Assembly (NCBI GenBank): GCA_045599065.1
Contig: JAZRVJ010000042.1
Location: 1 to 25,108 of the forward strand
DNA: 25,108 nt
Origin: Hennigella sp045599065
GTDB taxonomy: Bacteria > Bacillota_I > Bacilli_A > Mycoplasmatales > Mycoplasmoidaceae
Direction: 5' to 3'
Each line of letters opens with the position of its first letter. The first letter of the stretch is position 1. Under the pieces are notes generated by a model. That model saw only the letters and a list, made by a program, of their open reading frames with translations. It was not told where the DNA came from and searched no databases. The translations under genes were made by a program, and so were the position numbers. Shown one piece after another: positions 7,086-15,673 of this stretch.

Positions 7086-7109
7086 GTAAAAACATATTGA
7101 GGACACTAC

Positions 7110-8489
7110 ATGGCAAAGAAATCAAAGACTAAAAAGGTTTCTAAAAAGAAACCAATCAAGAAAACTAAAAAAGTTGTTAAAAAAGCAAAACCTAAGAAGG
7201 TAAAAACACCTAAGAAAAAAGCAGTTAAAAAAGTTAAAACTAAGAAAGTTAGCAAAGCTAAAAAGAAACTTAATTTAGAATCTCCAATTAAAGTTGAAAT
7301 TCTAGAATCATACTCAAAGCACAAATCAATTGACCAATTTGAGTTTGATAAAATTCAATACAAGATTATTGATAGCGCTCACAACAAAAGAAGAAGTAGA
7401 AATGTTGTAACTATCAAAAAGATTTTTGAATCATTTGGTGCTTACTACTTAACAAAAGAACAAGTTCACAAGTTATTAAATAACATAACTAAAAATGGCG
7501 TAGCCATTAAAGATTTTCCTGATAAGAAAGATTTTAGTTTACAAGATGCTGAAACAATTCTTGCTGGTCAAAAATCTCACAAAGTTTCTAAAGTTCACAT
7601 TCATGGATCAAAGGGTGCTGAATTTGATGGTGTTAAAAACTTCTTAACAACTCTAGGCGTAAGCAAGATGCTTACAGCTGAACAAGAAGTTGTTTATGCA
7701 AAGATGCTTAAATCTAAAAATCCAATTCAAAGAAAGTTTGCTTCTGACCAATTAGTTACATCTAACTTAAGACTTGTAACTTCTATTGCTAAGAAGTTTA
7801 ACAACAGAGGAATTGAATTTGAAGACTTAATCCAAGAAGGAACAATGGGTCTTTTAAAGGCTATTGAAAAGTTTGATTATAAACTTGGTCATAAGTTTTC
7901 AACTTATGCCACATGATGAATTAGACAGGCTATTACAAGAGCCATTTCTGATCAAGCTAAAACAATTAGAATTCCTGCTCACATGGTTGAAACTATTAAC
8001 CAAGTACTTAAAGCAGAAAAAGAATTGCAACAACAATTTGGTCGTACTCCAACTATTGAAGAAATTACTGAACAACTTGGTGGACAAGCCAACGGCTTCA
8101 CTCCTAGAAAAGTTGCTAATATTAAGAAGATTCACATTGATCCAATTTCATTAGACAAAACCGTTGGAACAGATGATGATAGTCAAATAGCTGACTTTGT
8201 TAAGGAATCATCTGGTTCAACTCCAGATCAATATACTAAGGAAAATCTTCTTAAAGAAGATATTGACCAACTATTTAGAGTTACACTATCTTCTCAAGAA
8301 GAAAAGATTATGCGTATGAGATATGGCTTGGCTCCATATGAATATGCTTACACTTTAGACGAAGTCTCTGAAAAGATTAAGATGCCTCGTGAACAAGTTA
8401 GACAAATTGAAGCTAAAGCTACAAGAAAACTTAAACACCCATCTAAATCTAAAAAATTAAGAGCTTACATGTTAGATGAACAAAATTAA
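7110..8489 (+). CDS. sigA: RNA polymerase primary sigma factor (sigma-70 family)
   Basis: A 459-residue protein that directs RNA polymerase to -10/-35 promoters. Residues 1-53 are a Lys/Ala/Val/Pro-rich tail resembling histone H1 in place of a usual acidic region 1.1. Region 2 (about 200-290) contains the DLIQEGTMGLLKAIEKFDYKLGHKFSTYATWWIRQAI signature split over conserved motifs, in which both Trp of region 2.3/2.4 (269-270) are TGA codons. Region 3 has GRTPTIEEI, and region 4 (about 395-455) has the helix-turn-helix TLDEVSEKIKMPREQVRQIE and a basic end. The promoters seen here (TATAAT) fit a sigma-70 factor. It overlaps trmK by 14 bases, giving the order sigA-trmK-nif3 known from Firmicutes. 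Confidence 0.95.
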
Positions 8490-9123
8490 TTGCATAGCAA
8501 GCTTTATAGAAAAGTGTCCTTGTGTGTATGATGTCGGTTCAGACCATGCACACTTGGCCATTTTCTTATTAAAGAATAAGATTGTTAGACGTGTAGTTAA
8601 TGTTGAAATCAATACTAAACCACTAACTCATGGTTTACATAACCTAATTATTAATAAGTTACAACACAAAACAAGCAACATCATTAATGATGGACTAAAA
8701 AACATTACAAGAAAAACAAAAGCAAGACCATCATATATTTGTATTGCTGGTATGGGTGGAAAGAACATTATTGATATTTTAAGAAATAGAGACAGAAAAC
8801 TACCTAACTGTTACTACCTATTACAAGCCAATACTGAGTTCGATTTGCTTCGTAAATGATTGGCTAAAAATAAATGACAGTTTATCAAGGAACAAATTTG
8901 CTTTGATCGTAATCATTACTATCAAATAATGTTAGTTAAGTTAGGCCATAAAGTTACTAAGCTTAGTAACTTCAACACCTACTTCGGTTTTGCTAGTAAG
9001 CAAGTTGACAAGCAAACATTTAAAGACTTTATTACCTATACAAAAAGGAAAATCAAAGACAACAAATTAGACAAATATTCCAACATATACAAAAAGCTTT
9101 ACAAAGCTATCGAGGAGAGATAA
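8476..9123 (+). CDS. trmK: tRNA (adenine-N1)-methyltransferase TrmK (m1A22)
   Basis: A 215-residue protein expected to methylate adenine 22 of tRNA with S-adenosylmethionine. The SAM-binding motif I is VYDVGSDHAHLAIFLL (17-32; family form ADIGTDHAYLP), followed by VEIN (43-46), and the catalytic-region signature IAGMGGKNIIDIL (90-102); a LLQAN sequence matches the family's LQPN. The C-terminal part is basic and helical. The ATG lies inside the end of sigA, so translation is likely coupled. Two TGA codons at about 8860-8880 are Trp. The start is supported because CIASFI aligns with the usual first conserved segment. Confidence 0.9.
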
Positions 9124-9124
9124 G

Positions 9125-9889
9125 ATGAAAATCAAAAAAATAACAAATTTCTTACAGAAACAATATCCAATTTGATTACAAGAAGAATGAGATCAATCTG
9201 GTTTTTTAAATAAAGGAAATTTAGAACAAAATATTTCTAAAATGTTTGTTTGTCTTGATTTGACTAATAAAGTGGTTGATGAAGCTATTAAACAAAAAGT
9301 TAAGTTAATTGTTTCTCATCATCCTATTTTCAAAGATGAAGAACACCCTTTATTATCACAAACTAAGAAACTTTTAACTAAAGTTAGCAAAAACAAAATT
9401 ACTGTCTTGAGTCTACATACTTGTTTTGATAATTCTAAAAGAGGTATGAACTTTATTATTGGTGAAAGACTAAGATTAAAAAACCTTAAATGATTCAATA
9501 CAAGCAAATTTGTTTGAGGTAGTTTGCCAAAAAAATTAACTCTAACTGAAATAGCAGCATTATTTAGAAAAAGATTTGGTGTTAGCTTGCTAACAACTAA
9601 TGCAAATGCTAATGACAAATTTACTAAATTAGCTATTTGCGCTGGTGCAGGATTATCTGTGTTTGCAGAAAAATTTGATGCCTTAGCTAAAAAAGATATT
9701 TTATTAGTAACAGGAGATATTAAGCACCATGGATGACAAGATCTAAATGAGTATCATTTAAAAGCATTAGATGTTGGTCACAACATTGAAAATGTCTTTG
9801 TTGATTTCATTCCTGCTTTGTTAGTTAATAACAATTTAAGAATTAAATGCTTTGCTATCTCTACTAAAAGAAAAGAAAAAGTGTGCTAA
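9125..9889 (+). CDS. Nif3-like (DUF34, YqfO-type) dinuclear metal-binding protein
   Basis: A 254-residue protein of the Nif3 family, a widespread two-metal protein whose true role is not settled (annotated also as GTP cyclohydrolase I type 2 homologue). The metal-site motifs are visible: VSHHPIF (H65, H66), LHTCFDN (H98, D102) and GDIKHHG (197-203), then DVGHNIEN near the C-terminus, where the family usually has GHxxxE; here the Glu is one position earlier, so that ligand deserves checking. The ATG follows the trmK stop by one base with GAGGAGA (9112-9118) as ribosome binding site inside trmK. It is shorter than the ~370-residue forms because it lacks the inserted PII-like domain. The stop TAA is the loop of the terminator. 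Confidence 0.88.
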
Positions 9890-9905
9890 GCACACTCTTT
9901 TTTTA
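9880..9905. terminator. Bidirectional terminator between the Nif3-like and NifU-like genes
   Basis: Perfect stem AGTGTGC/GCACACT with the TAA stop codon of the Nif3-like gene as the three-base loop. A T tract follows on the plus strand (9898-9905), and TTTTTCTTTTCTTTT on the minus strand. Confidence 0.88.
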
Positions 9906-10160
9906 AACTGTTTTTCTTAAATTAAATTTCACATCTTTTATTTCAGGAAATTTTTCCATTAAGATAGCTTTTAAACCATAAGTGAATGTTGTGTCAAAAC
10001 TAGCACAACCAACACAATGTCCTAAAACTTCAAGAATTAAAATACCATTTTCAAAGCTAACAAAAGCTACATCACCACCATCGTTTTGAATGTAGACTCT
10101 TGCATAATTAATTTCTTGTTTAATTTTCTCTAAAAGAGAACTTTGAGATTTATTTTCCAT
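9903..10160 (-). CDS. NifU C-terminal (Nfu) domain iron-sulfur scaffold protein
   Basis: An 85-residue protein made only of the Nfu domain. It has the family pattern: YIQNDGGDVAFV (23-34), a hydrophobic ILILEVLG strand, and GHCVGCASFDTT with the cluster ligands C49 and C52, then FPEIKDV near the end. Nfu proteins carry a 4Fe-4S cluster between two subunits and hand it to target proteins. It stands alone on the minus strand, convergent with the Nif3-like gene and divergent from leuS; no cysteine desulfurase or SufU is in the window. Its stop overlaps the end of the shared terminator. Probable targets here, such as the Cas4-like nuclease, are speculation. Confidence 0.92.
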   Translation of the reverse strand: MENKSQSSLLEKIKQEINYARVYIQNDGGDVAFVSFENGILILEVLGHCVGCASFDTTFTYGLKAILMEKFPEIKDVKFNLRKTV

Positions 10161-10173
10161 AAATAAATATATG

Positions 10174-10183
10174 TATAATTATA
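10174..10183. promoter_or_regulatory. Divergent promoter with overlapping -10 boxes (leuS and NifU-like gene)
   Basis: TATAATTATA is a 10-base palindrome holding a plus-strand TATAAT (10174-10179) and a minus-strand TATAAT (10183-10178). It lies 30 bases before the leuS ATG and 17 before the minus-strand ATG. No other strong -10 box is in the 49-base gap. Confidence 0.65.
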
Positions 10184-10209
10184 TTATTAAGTTAAAAAAA
10201 ATAATAATT

Positions 10210-12615
10210 ATGTATAACCACAATCTTATCGAAAAACAAATCAAAGAATATTGAGATAAAAATGATACATATCATTTTGATGCAACAGATAAAAAACCAA
10301 AATGTTACATCCTAGATATGTTTCCTTATCCTTCTGGTCAAGGTCTACATGTGGGGCATCCAAAAGGTTATACAGCAACTGATATTTATGCAAGATATAA
10401 AAGATTTTGTGGTTTTAATGTATTGCATCCAATAGGATGAGATGCTTTTGGTTTACCTGCTGAACAATATGCTTTGCAAACAGGTAATCATCCAGCTGAA
10501 TTTACTAATAAAAATATAAAGATTTTTAGAGATCAACTTAAGTCATTAGGCTTTAGTTTTGATTACAAAAAAGAAGTAAACACAACCGATCCTGCTTACT
10601 ACAAATGAACACAATGAATCTTTTCAAAATTATTTGAAAAAGGTTTAGCTGAAATAAAAGATGTTGATGTTAACTGGTGTGAAAAACTAGGAACTGTTTT
10701 GTCAAACGAAGAAGTTTTAATTGAAAATGGTAAGATGGTTTCTGAAAGAGGAAGTTATCCAGTAGTTAAAAAACCAATGAGACAATGGGTTTTGAAAATT
10801 ACTAAATATGCTGATAAACTTCTTGATGGTTTAAAAGATCTTGATTGGCCACAAAACTTAAAAACAATTCAAACAAGTTGAATTGGAAGATCAGAAGGTA
10901 CTAATGTCATCTTTAGATGTAATGACATTCAACTTCCTGTTTTCACAACAAGAGTTGATACACTTTATGGTGTAAGCTTTTTAGCTATTGCTCCTGAAAA
11001 CAAAATCTTAAATAAGATTGTTGATGCTAAACATAGAAAAGAAGTTGATAAATATATTGAAGTTAGCAAAGCTAAAACACTTTTACAAAGACAAGAAGCA
11101 AAAGATAAAACTTGTGCATTTACAGGTAGCTACGCAATCAACCCTATAAATGGTAAGAAAGTACCTATTTATGTTGCTGACTATGTCCTTAATGAATATG
11201 CTAATGGTATGGTTATGGCTGTGCCATCAGCTGATAAAAGAGATTATGAGTTTGCTATCAAATTCAAACTAGAAATTATTCCTGTTATTGCTGGTAAAGA
11301 AAAATGCATCACAAGTGATGGTAAACACATTAATAGTGGAATTGCTGATGGTCTAAACATTGAGAAAGCAAAGAAAGTTATTAATGACTGATTAATTAAA
11401 AACAAAGCAGGAAACACAACTGTTAACTACAAGTTAAAAGATTGGATTTTCTCAAGACAAAGATATTGAGGTGAACCATTTCCTATTGCTTTTGATAAAG
11501 ATGGTAAACCACATTTAATCAAAGACTTACCAGTTTTATTGCCGGAAACAAAAAACATTAGTCCATCTAAAGATGGTAGAAGTCCTTTGGCTAACTTAAA
11601 AGACTGATTGAATGTTAAGATTGATAATCAATCATGTATTAGAGATACAAACACAATGCCACAATGAGCAGGAAGTTGTTGATACTACCTTGCTTATTTA
11701 ATGAAGCAAGATGATGGTTCTTATCTTGATTTAGATGATAAGAAAACAAAAGATTTGTTTGCTAAATGATTACCTATTGATCTTTATGTGGGTGGACAAG
11801 AGCATGCGGTTTTACACTTACTTTATGCAAGGTTTTGACACAGATTCTTATATGACATAGGCATTGTTCCTACAAAGGAACCTTTTACTAAAGTAGTTAA
11901 CCAAGGAATGATTCTTGGTCCAAACGGGGAAAAGATGTCTAAGTCAAGAGGCAATGTCATCAACCCTAATGAAATTGTTGAATCTCTTGGTGGAGATACA
12001 TTAAGGCTTTATGAAGCCTTTATGGGTCCATTAACAGCAACAATGCCTTGGAGTAATGAAGGTTTAATGGGTTGTAGAAAATGACTAGACAGAGTCTACA
12101 ATCTATTTACTTCAGACAAGAAAGTTGTTGATAATGTTAAAGACATTAAACCTGAATTAAATAAGGCTTATCATCAATTTATTAAAGAAGCAAATGATGC
12201 AATTGAAATCTATCATTTCAATATTGGTATTAGTAAAATGATGGTTTATATCAATGCTTGCTATAAATCAGATACTTTATTAAAAGAACACTTAATTGGT
12301 TTTTTAACTGTGCTAAGTTGCTTTGCTCCATTTATTGCGGAACACTTATACAAAGATGTTTTAAAATGTAATAAATCTATCACTACTTTAACTTGACCTA
12401 AATATGACAAGAAACAACTTGTTGTTTCAAGTTATACATTACCAATTCAAATTAATGGTAAATTAAAAGATACGATAGAAGTTGATGTTTCTCTTGACCA
12501 AAAAGAAGTTGTAAAACTAGCTTTAGCTAAAGATAAAATCAAAGCTACAATTGGTGACAAACCAATCAAGAAAACTATCTTTGTTAAAGGTAAGATTCTA
12601 AACTTCATTGTTTAG
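10210..12615 (+). CDS. leuS: Leucyl-tRNA synthetase
   Basis: An 801-residue class I synthetase that charges tRNA-Leu. It has the HIGH motif as HVGH (47-50) in PSGQGLHVGHPKGY, the GWDAFGLPAEQYA block, and KMSKS at 575-579. The CP1 editing domain is present (about residues 220-400) with FTTRVDTLYG where bacteria have TTRPDT. The second editing motif, usually AVPxHDxRD, reads AVPSADKRD (337-345): both Asp are kept but the His is Ala. Many Trp are TGA. The C-terminal domain is present but short. There is no Shine-Dalgarno sequence before the ATG (AAAATAATAATT precedes it), which starts a conserved YNHNLIEKQIKEYW-type N-terminus. It heads an apparent operon with the small basic gene and pepA. Confidence 0.96.
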
Positions 12616-12635
12616 AAAAACTTAGAAAGGCTTAT

Positions 12636-12830
12636 ATGCATAACGAGGATTTTAAAACGAAAAAAGAAATATCTAAACTCTATAATAAGAAGAACTTAAG
12701 AGTTAAACCAGGTTATAAGAAAAAGTTAAAAATGAAGATTTTTAAACTTAAACAAAAATCTAAACGAAAATATTTAGATGAAAGATATAAGAAGATTCAA
12801 AGAGAAAAATATAAAGAAGGAAGGAATTAA
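12636..12830 (+). CDS. Small, very basic protein of unknown function
   Basis: A 64-residue protein, about 45 percent Lys plus Arg, with the composition of an RNA- or ribosome-binding peptide and probable helices throughout (for example KLYNKKNLRVKPGYKKKLK). I do not recognise it. AGAAAGG at about 12622-12628 is a fair ribosome binding site for ATG 12636. It lies between leuS and pepA on the same strand, 20 bases after leuS and two bases before pepA, and its 3' end supplies the pepA ribosome binding site (AAGGAAGGA). The tight fit and good ribosome binding sites support it being real, though low-complexity composition limits any comparison. Confidence 0.6.
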   Translation: MHNEDFKTKKEISKLYNKKNLRVKPGYKKKLKMKIFKLKQKSKRKYLDERYKKIQREKYKEGRN

Positions 12831-12832
12831 TT

Positions 12833-14170
12833 ATGAAATTAAATCAAAAAGTAAACAAGAAACATTTATACATTTCTGCTAAAGCAGGTAAGAAATTTAA
12901 AGTTGATTCAAAGGATAAAAAAGCAACTTTTATTATCCCTAATAAGAAACTAGACTTTGATATGTTTAGAAGAATATCAGTTGGGCTAATGAAATTTGCT
13001 GAAAAGAATATCACATTCGATTTATCAAGCTTTTTAAAAGTATTAAAAGCAAAATGTAAATTCTCACTTGCTATTGCTTTACTTGCAAGAATTGATGTCT
13101 TTAATGAACCTTCTTTTACTTTAAAAAGTAAAAAAGAAAAATTTGAAACAAACATTATTTTCAATAAATCTGATAAAAAAGATGTTATGGGTGCTTTGTC
13201 TGTTCTAAATGGTATTCATTTAGCAAGACAATTCCAAATCAAACCTGCTAACTACTTAGGAATCAATGATTTTTCTAAAGATGCAATAAGCTTATTAAAA
13301 GGCTTAAAAAACAAGCATCTAAAAATCAAGGTTCTTGATATTAAAGATATCAAGAAAGAGAAGATGGGTTTATTACAAGCAGTTAATGCTGGATCAAACG
13401 AACCTGCGCAAATGCTTGTACTAGAATATAGAAATGCTCCAGGCAAGAACCTGCTTGCCTATGTAGGCAAAGGTATTATGTTTGATGCCGGTGGATATGA
13501 ATTAAAACCAAGTCAATATATGACTGGTATGAATCAAGATATGACTGGTGCTGCCACAGTATTTGGTACCATTTATGCTTTAGCTAAAACAAAAGCTAAA
13601 GTTAATGTCGTAGGTTTTATGCCTTTGGCTAAAAACCTAATTAACGAAAAGAGTATGTTGGTTTCTGATGTTTATAGAGCATGCAATGGTCGATCTGTGG
13701 AAATCGTTGCTCCTGATGCAGAAGGTAGACTAATTCTTGCAGATGCTATTGCTTATGCAAACAAAAAATACAAAATCTCTAAGATTTTCACAATTGCAAC
13801 CTTAACTGGTTTAAGTTCAATTTCATATGGGGATTTCATGACTCCATGTTGAACAACTAAACAAGACACTGCTAAAGCTATAGAAGAAGCTTCTAAATTG
13901 TCACTTGAACATGTATTGTGTATGCCTTTTTATAGTGAGTATGCAAACATGGTAAATAAATCAAGCTCTATTGCCGACTGTGCTAATAGCACAAAAGGTG
14001 AAAGAGAAGCATCTAATGCTACTGCAGGAATGTTCTTAAGACTATTTAGTAAATGTGATGACTTTGCTCATTTTGACATAGCTGGTACAAATGAGTTTAA
14101 AAAACATCCAGTTACACCATTAATTTCTACTTTATTCTTGTTTGCAGTTGACTATTTTGACAAGAAATAA
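12833..14170 (+). CDS. pepA: Leucyl aminopeptidase (M17 family)
   Basis: A 445-residue cytosolic metallo-aminopeptidase that removes N-terminal residues from peptides, feeding amino acids to an organism that cannot make them. All M17 active-site residues can be found: K213 and D218 in VGKGIMFDAGG, K225 in LKPS, D236 in QDMTGAA, and D295, E297 and R299 in PDAEGRLILADA. The two-metal site and the catalytic Lys/Arg pair are thus intact. The N-terminal macro-like domain is basic and divergent. One TGA near 13850 is Trp in the CWTTK segment. The ATG follows AAGGAAGGA in the end of the upstream gene. A strong terminator follows. Confidence 0.94.
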
Positions 14171-14196
14171 AATAGTATTTCCGCAGATCCTTAAAT

Positions 14197-14227
14197 AAGC
14201 GTATGCCTAGTGGGCATGCGCTTTTTT
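14197..14227 (+). terminator. Terminator of the leuS-pepA operon
   Basis: Ten-pair stem AGCGTATGCC / GGCATGCGCT (one T-G pair, 14198-14207 with 14213-14222), five-base loop, six T. It is unusually GC-rich for this genome. Confidence 0.88.
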
Positions 14228-14234
14228 GTAAAAA

Positions 14235-14260
14235 TAAAAACTTAATAAATTAAGTTTTTA
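14235..14260. repeat. 12-bp inverted repeat in the division-operon upstream region
   Basis: TAAAAACTTAAT AA ATTAAGTTTTTA is a perfect palindrome of 12 bp arms, 32 bases before the mraZ -10 box. It could be a second weak terminator or an operator; the sequence alone does not decide. Confidence 0.6.
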
Positions 14261-14291
14261 CAAAAAAATTTTATTTTTTTTATTTTTATTA

Positions 14292-14297
14292 TATAAT
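14292..14297 (+). promoter_or_regulatory. -10 box of the mraZ division operon
   Basis: TATAAT just before the MraZ-type repeats, 29 bases before ATG 14327; the region upstream is a run of A and T without a clear -35. Confidence 0.65.
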
Positions 14298-14326
14298 AAG
14301 TGGGAGAAAGTGGAGAAAAGTGGGAG
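14298..14326 (+). promoter_or_regulatory. mraZ: Probable MraZ operator: three 10-bp-spaced AAGTGG(G)AG repeats
   Basis: AAGTGGGAG at 14298, AAGTGGAG at 14308 and AAGTGGGAG at 14318 are spaced exactly 10 bases, one helical turn, between the -10 box and the start codon. MraZ proteins are known to bind such short direct repeats (TGGGN-type in E. coli, AAAGTG-type in mollicutes) upstream of their own operon. The last repeat touches the ATG and must also act as the ribosome binding site. Confidence 0.8.
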
Positions 14327-14767
14327 ATGCTATTCCTAGGTACATATAAACACATTATCGATGATAAAAATAGACTAAGTCTACCAGCAAAACTAGTAGA
14401 GAAATTTTCTCATCGTGTCGTTGTCGCTTCAAAAGGTTTTGAAGGTTGTCTTGAATTAAGAAGTAGAGAAGACTTTGAAGTTTGATCAGGACAAATCTTG
14501 TCTTATTCTCAAAATAAGAAAGACGCGCGTGTACTTGCTAGACAAATCCTTGCTAACAGTAGCGAAATTGAACTAGATAAAGCTAACCGTATCCTAATTC
14601 CAGAAGTATTAACTAAGATTGCTTCTTTGAAAAAGAATGTAATAATCATTGGTCTTGGTAACAAGTTAGAAGTATGGGATGCTAGAGCATATGCTAAGTT
14701 CCAAGCTGAAACAGACAGCAAGTTCGAAGCAGTAGCTGAAAGAATAGATGATGAAATCCAAAAATAG
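14327..14767 (+). CDS. mraZ: Transcriptional regulator MraZ
   Basis: A 146-residue protein with two AbrB-like swapped-hairpin repeats: GTYKHIIDDKNRLSLPAKL (5-23) and a second SEIELDKANRILIPEVL (about 77-93), each with the D-x-x-x-R-x-x-x-P pattern. It forms a ring that binds direct repeats upstream of its own operon and controls the division genes. The ATG at 14327 was chosen over an upstream in-frame GTG because it starts the family's conserved MxxGxYxHxID; the upstream codons are the operator repeats. It overlaps rsmH by 20 bases. TGA at 14483 is Trp (EVWSGQ). Confidence 0.95.
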
Positions 14768-15671
14768 TATCCACATCCCAGTTCTTGCTGATGAGCTAAT
14801 TGCTAGCTTAGCAATTAAACCAGACGGAACATATGTAGATTGCACAGCAGGTTTTGGAGGACATAGTAGCCTCATCCTAAATAGATTAAAAACAGGAAAA
14901 CTAATCTGCTTGGATCAAGATCCAAAAGCAATCACATATCTAAAGGAGAAATTCCAAGCAAATAAAAATGTAGAGGTTATTCAAACAAACTTTTCAAACA
15001 TTGATGAAGTAATAACTTCAAAAGTAGATGGAATTATCTTCGACTTGGGTGTAAGTAGCTTAATGTTTGATGATCCAAATAGAGGCTTTAGCTATAAGCT
15101 AGATGGACCAATCGACATGAGAATGAACCCAGGAAATAAATTGGATGCGCGCACAATCATTAATACATACACACGCGAGCAATTAATAAGGATCTTCAAG
15201 CAATATGCTGAGGACAAAAATCCAAAAAATGTGGTTGATGCAATCTTAAGTTATCGTCAAACAAAGCCAATTCAAACAACAAATGAGTTATCAGATATTA
15301 TCTGTGGTTGCTTTGGAGACAATAAGGCAAGAAAACATCCTGCAAAAGTCTACTTCCAAGCTCTAAGAATAGAGGTTAACAATGAATTGGAAGTCCTAAA
15401 GCAAGGATTGCTAAAAGCAAGTAACTTGCTAAAGAAAGATGGAAGACTTGCGGTAATTACCTTTCATTCTTTAGAAGACAGAATAGTTAAAAACTTCTTT
15501 AGGCAATGGTCAGAGATTAAAGACCTATATGCAAAACAAGTGCCAATAGTTAAATTAACTACACCACAATTCAAACTAATTACTAAAAAGCCTATCCTTC
15601 CTAGTCAGGAAGAAATGGCAAAAAACCATAGATGCCATAGTGCAAAATTAAGAATCATTCAAAGGTTATAA
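14748..15671 (+). CDS. rsmH: 16S rRNA (cytosine-1402-N4)-methyltransferase RsmH (MraW)
   Basis: A 307-residue SAM-dependent enzyme that methylates the N4 position of C1402 in the ribosomal P site. It contains HIPVLADELI (9-18), the SAM motif CTAGFGGHSSLIL (33-45), CLDQDPKAI (54-62), GIIFDLGVSSLMFDDPNRGFS-type blocks, and ITFHSLEDRIVKNFF near 240, all family signatures. Two adjacent ATG codons (14748 and 14751) can serve; both lie inside mraZ. It is the second gene of the mraZ-rsmH-ftsZ cluster, as in most mollicutes. It is followed two bases later by the FtsA-like gene. Confidence 0.96.
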   Translation: MMKSKNSIHIPVLADELIASLAIKPDGTYVDCTAGFGGHSSLILNRLKTGKLICLDQDPKAITYLKEKFQANKNVEVIQTNFSNIDEVITSKVDGIIFDLGVSSLMFDDPNRGFSYKLDGPIDMRMNPGNKLDARTIINTYTREQLIRIFKQYAEDKNPKNVVDAILSYRQTKPIQTTNELSDIICGCFGDNKARKHPAKVYFQALRIEVNNELEVLKQGLLKASNLLKKDGRLAVITFHSLEDRIVKNFFRQWSEIKDLYAKQVPIVKLTTPQFKLITKKPILPSQEEMAKNHRCHSAKLRIIQRL

Positions 15672-15673
15672 AT

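Noticed and set aside
7106..7324. Phe/Leu-rich minus-strand frame opposite the sigma-factor tail
   Set aside because: It is the complement of Lys codons (TTT/CTT), a composition artefact.
7864..8154. Leu-rich plus-strand frame within sigA
   Set aside because: Out-of-frame shadow of the conserved sigma region 3.
14300..14326. GTG start for mraZ at 14300
   Set aside because: The extra codons are the operator repeats and the family's conserved start is at ATG 14327.
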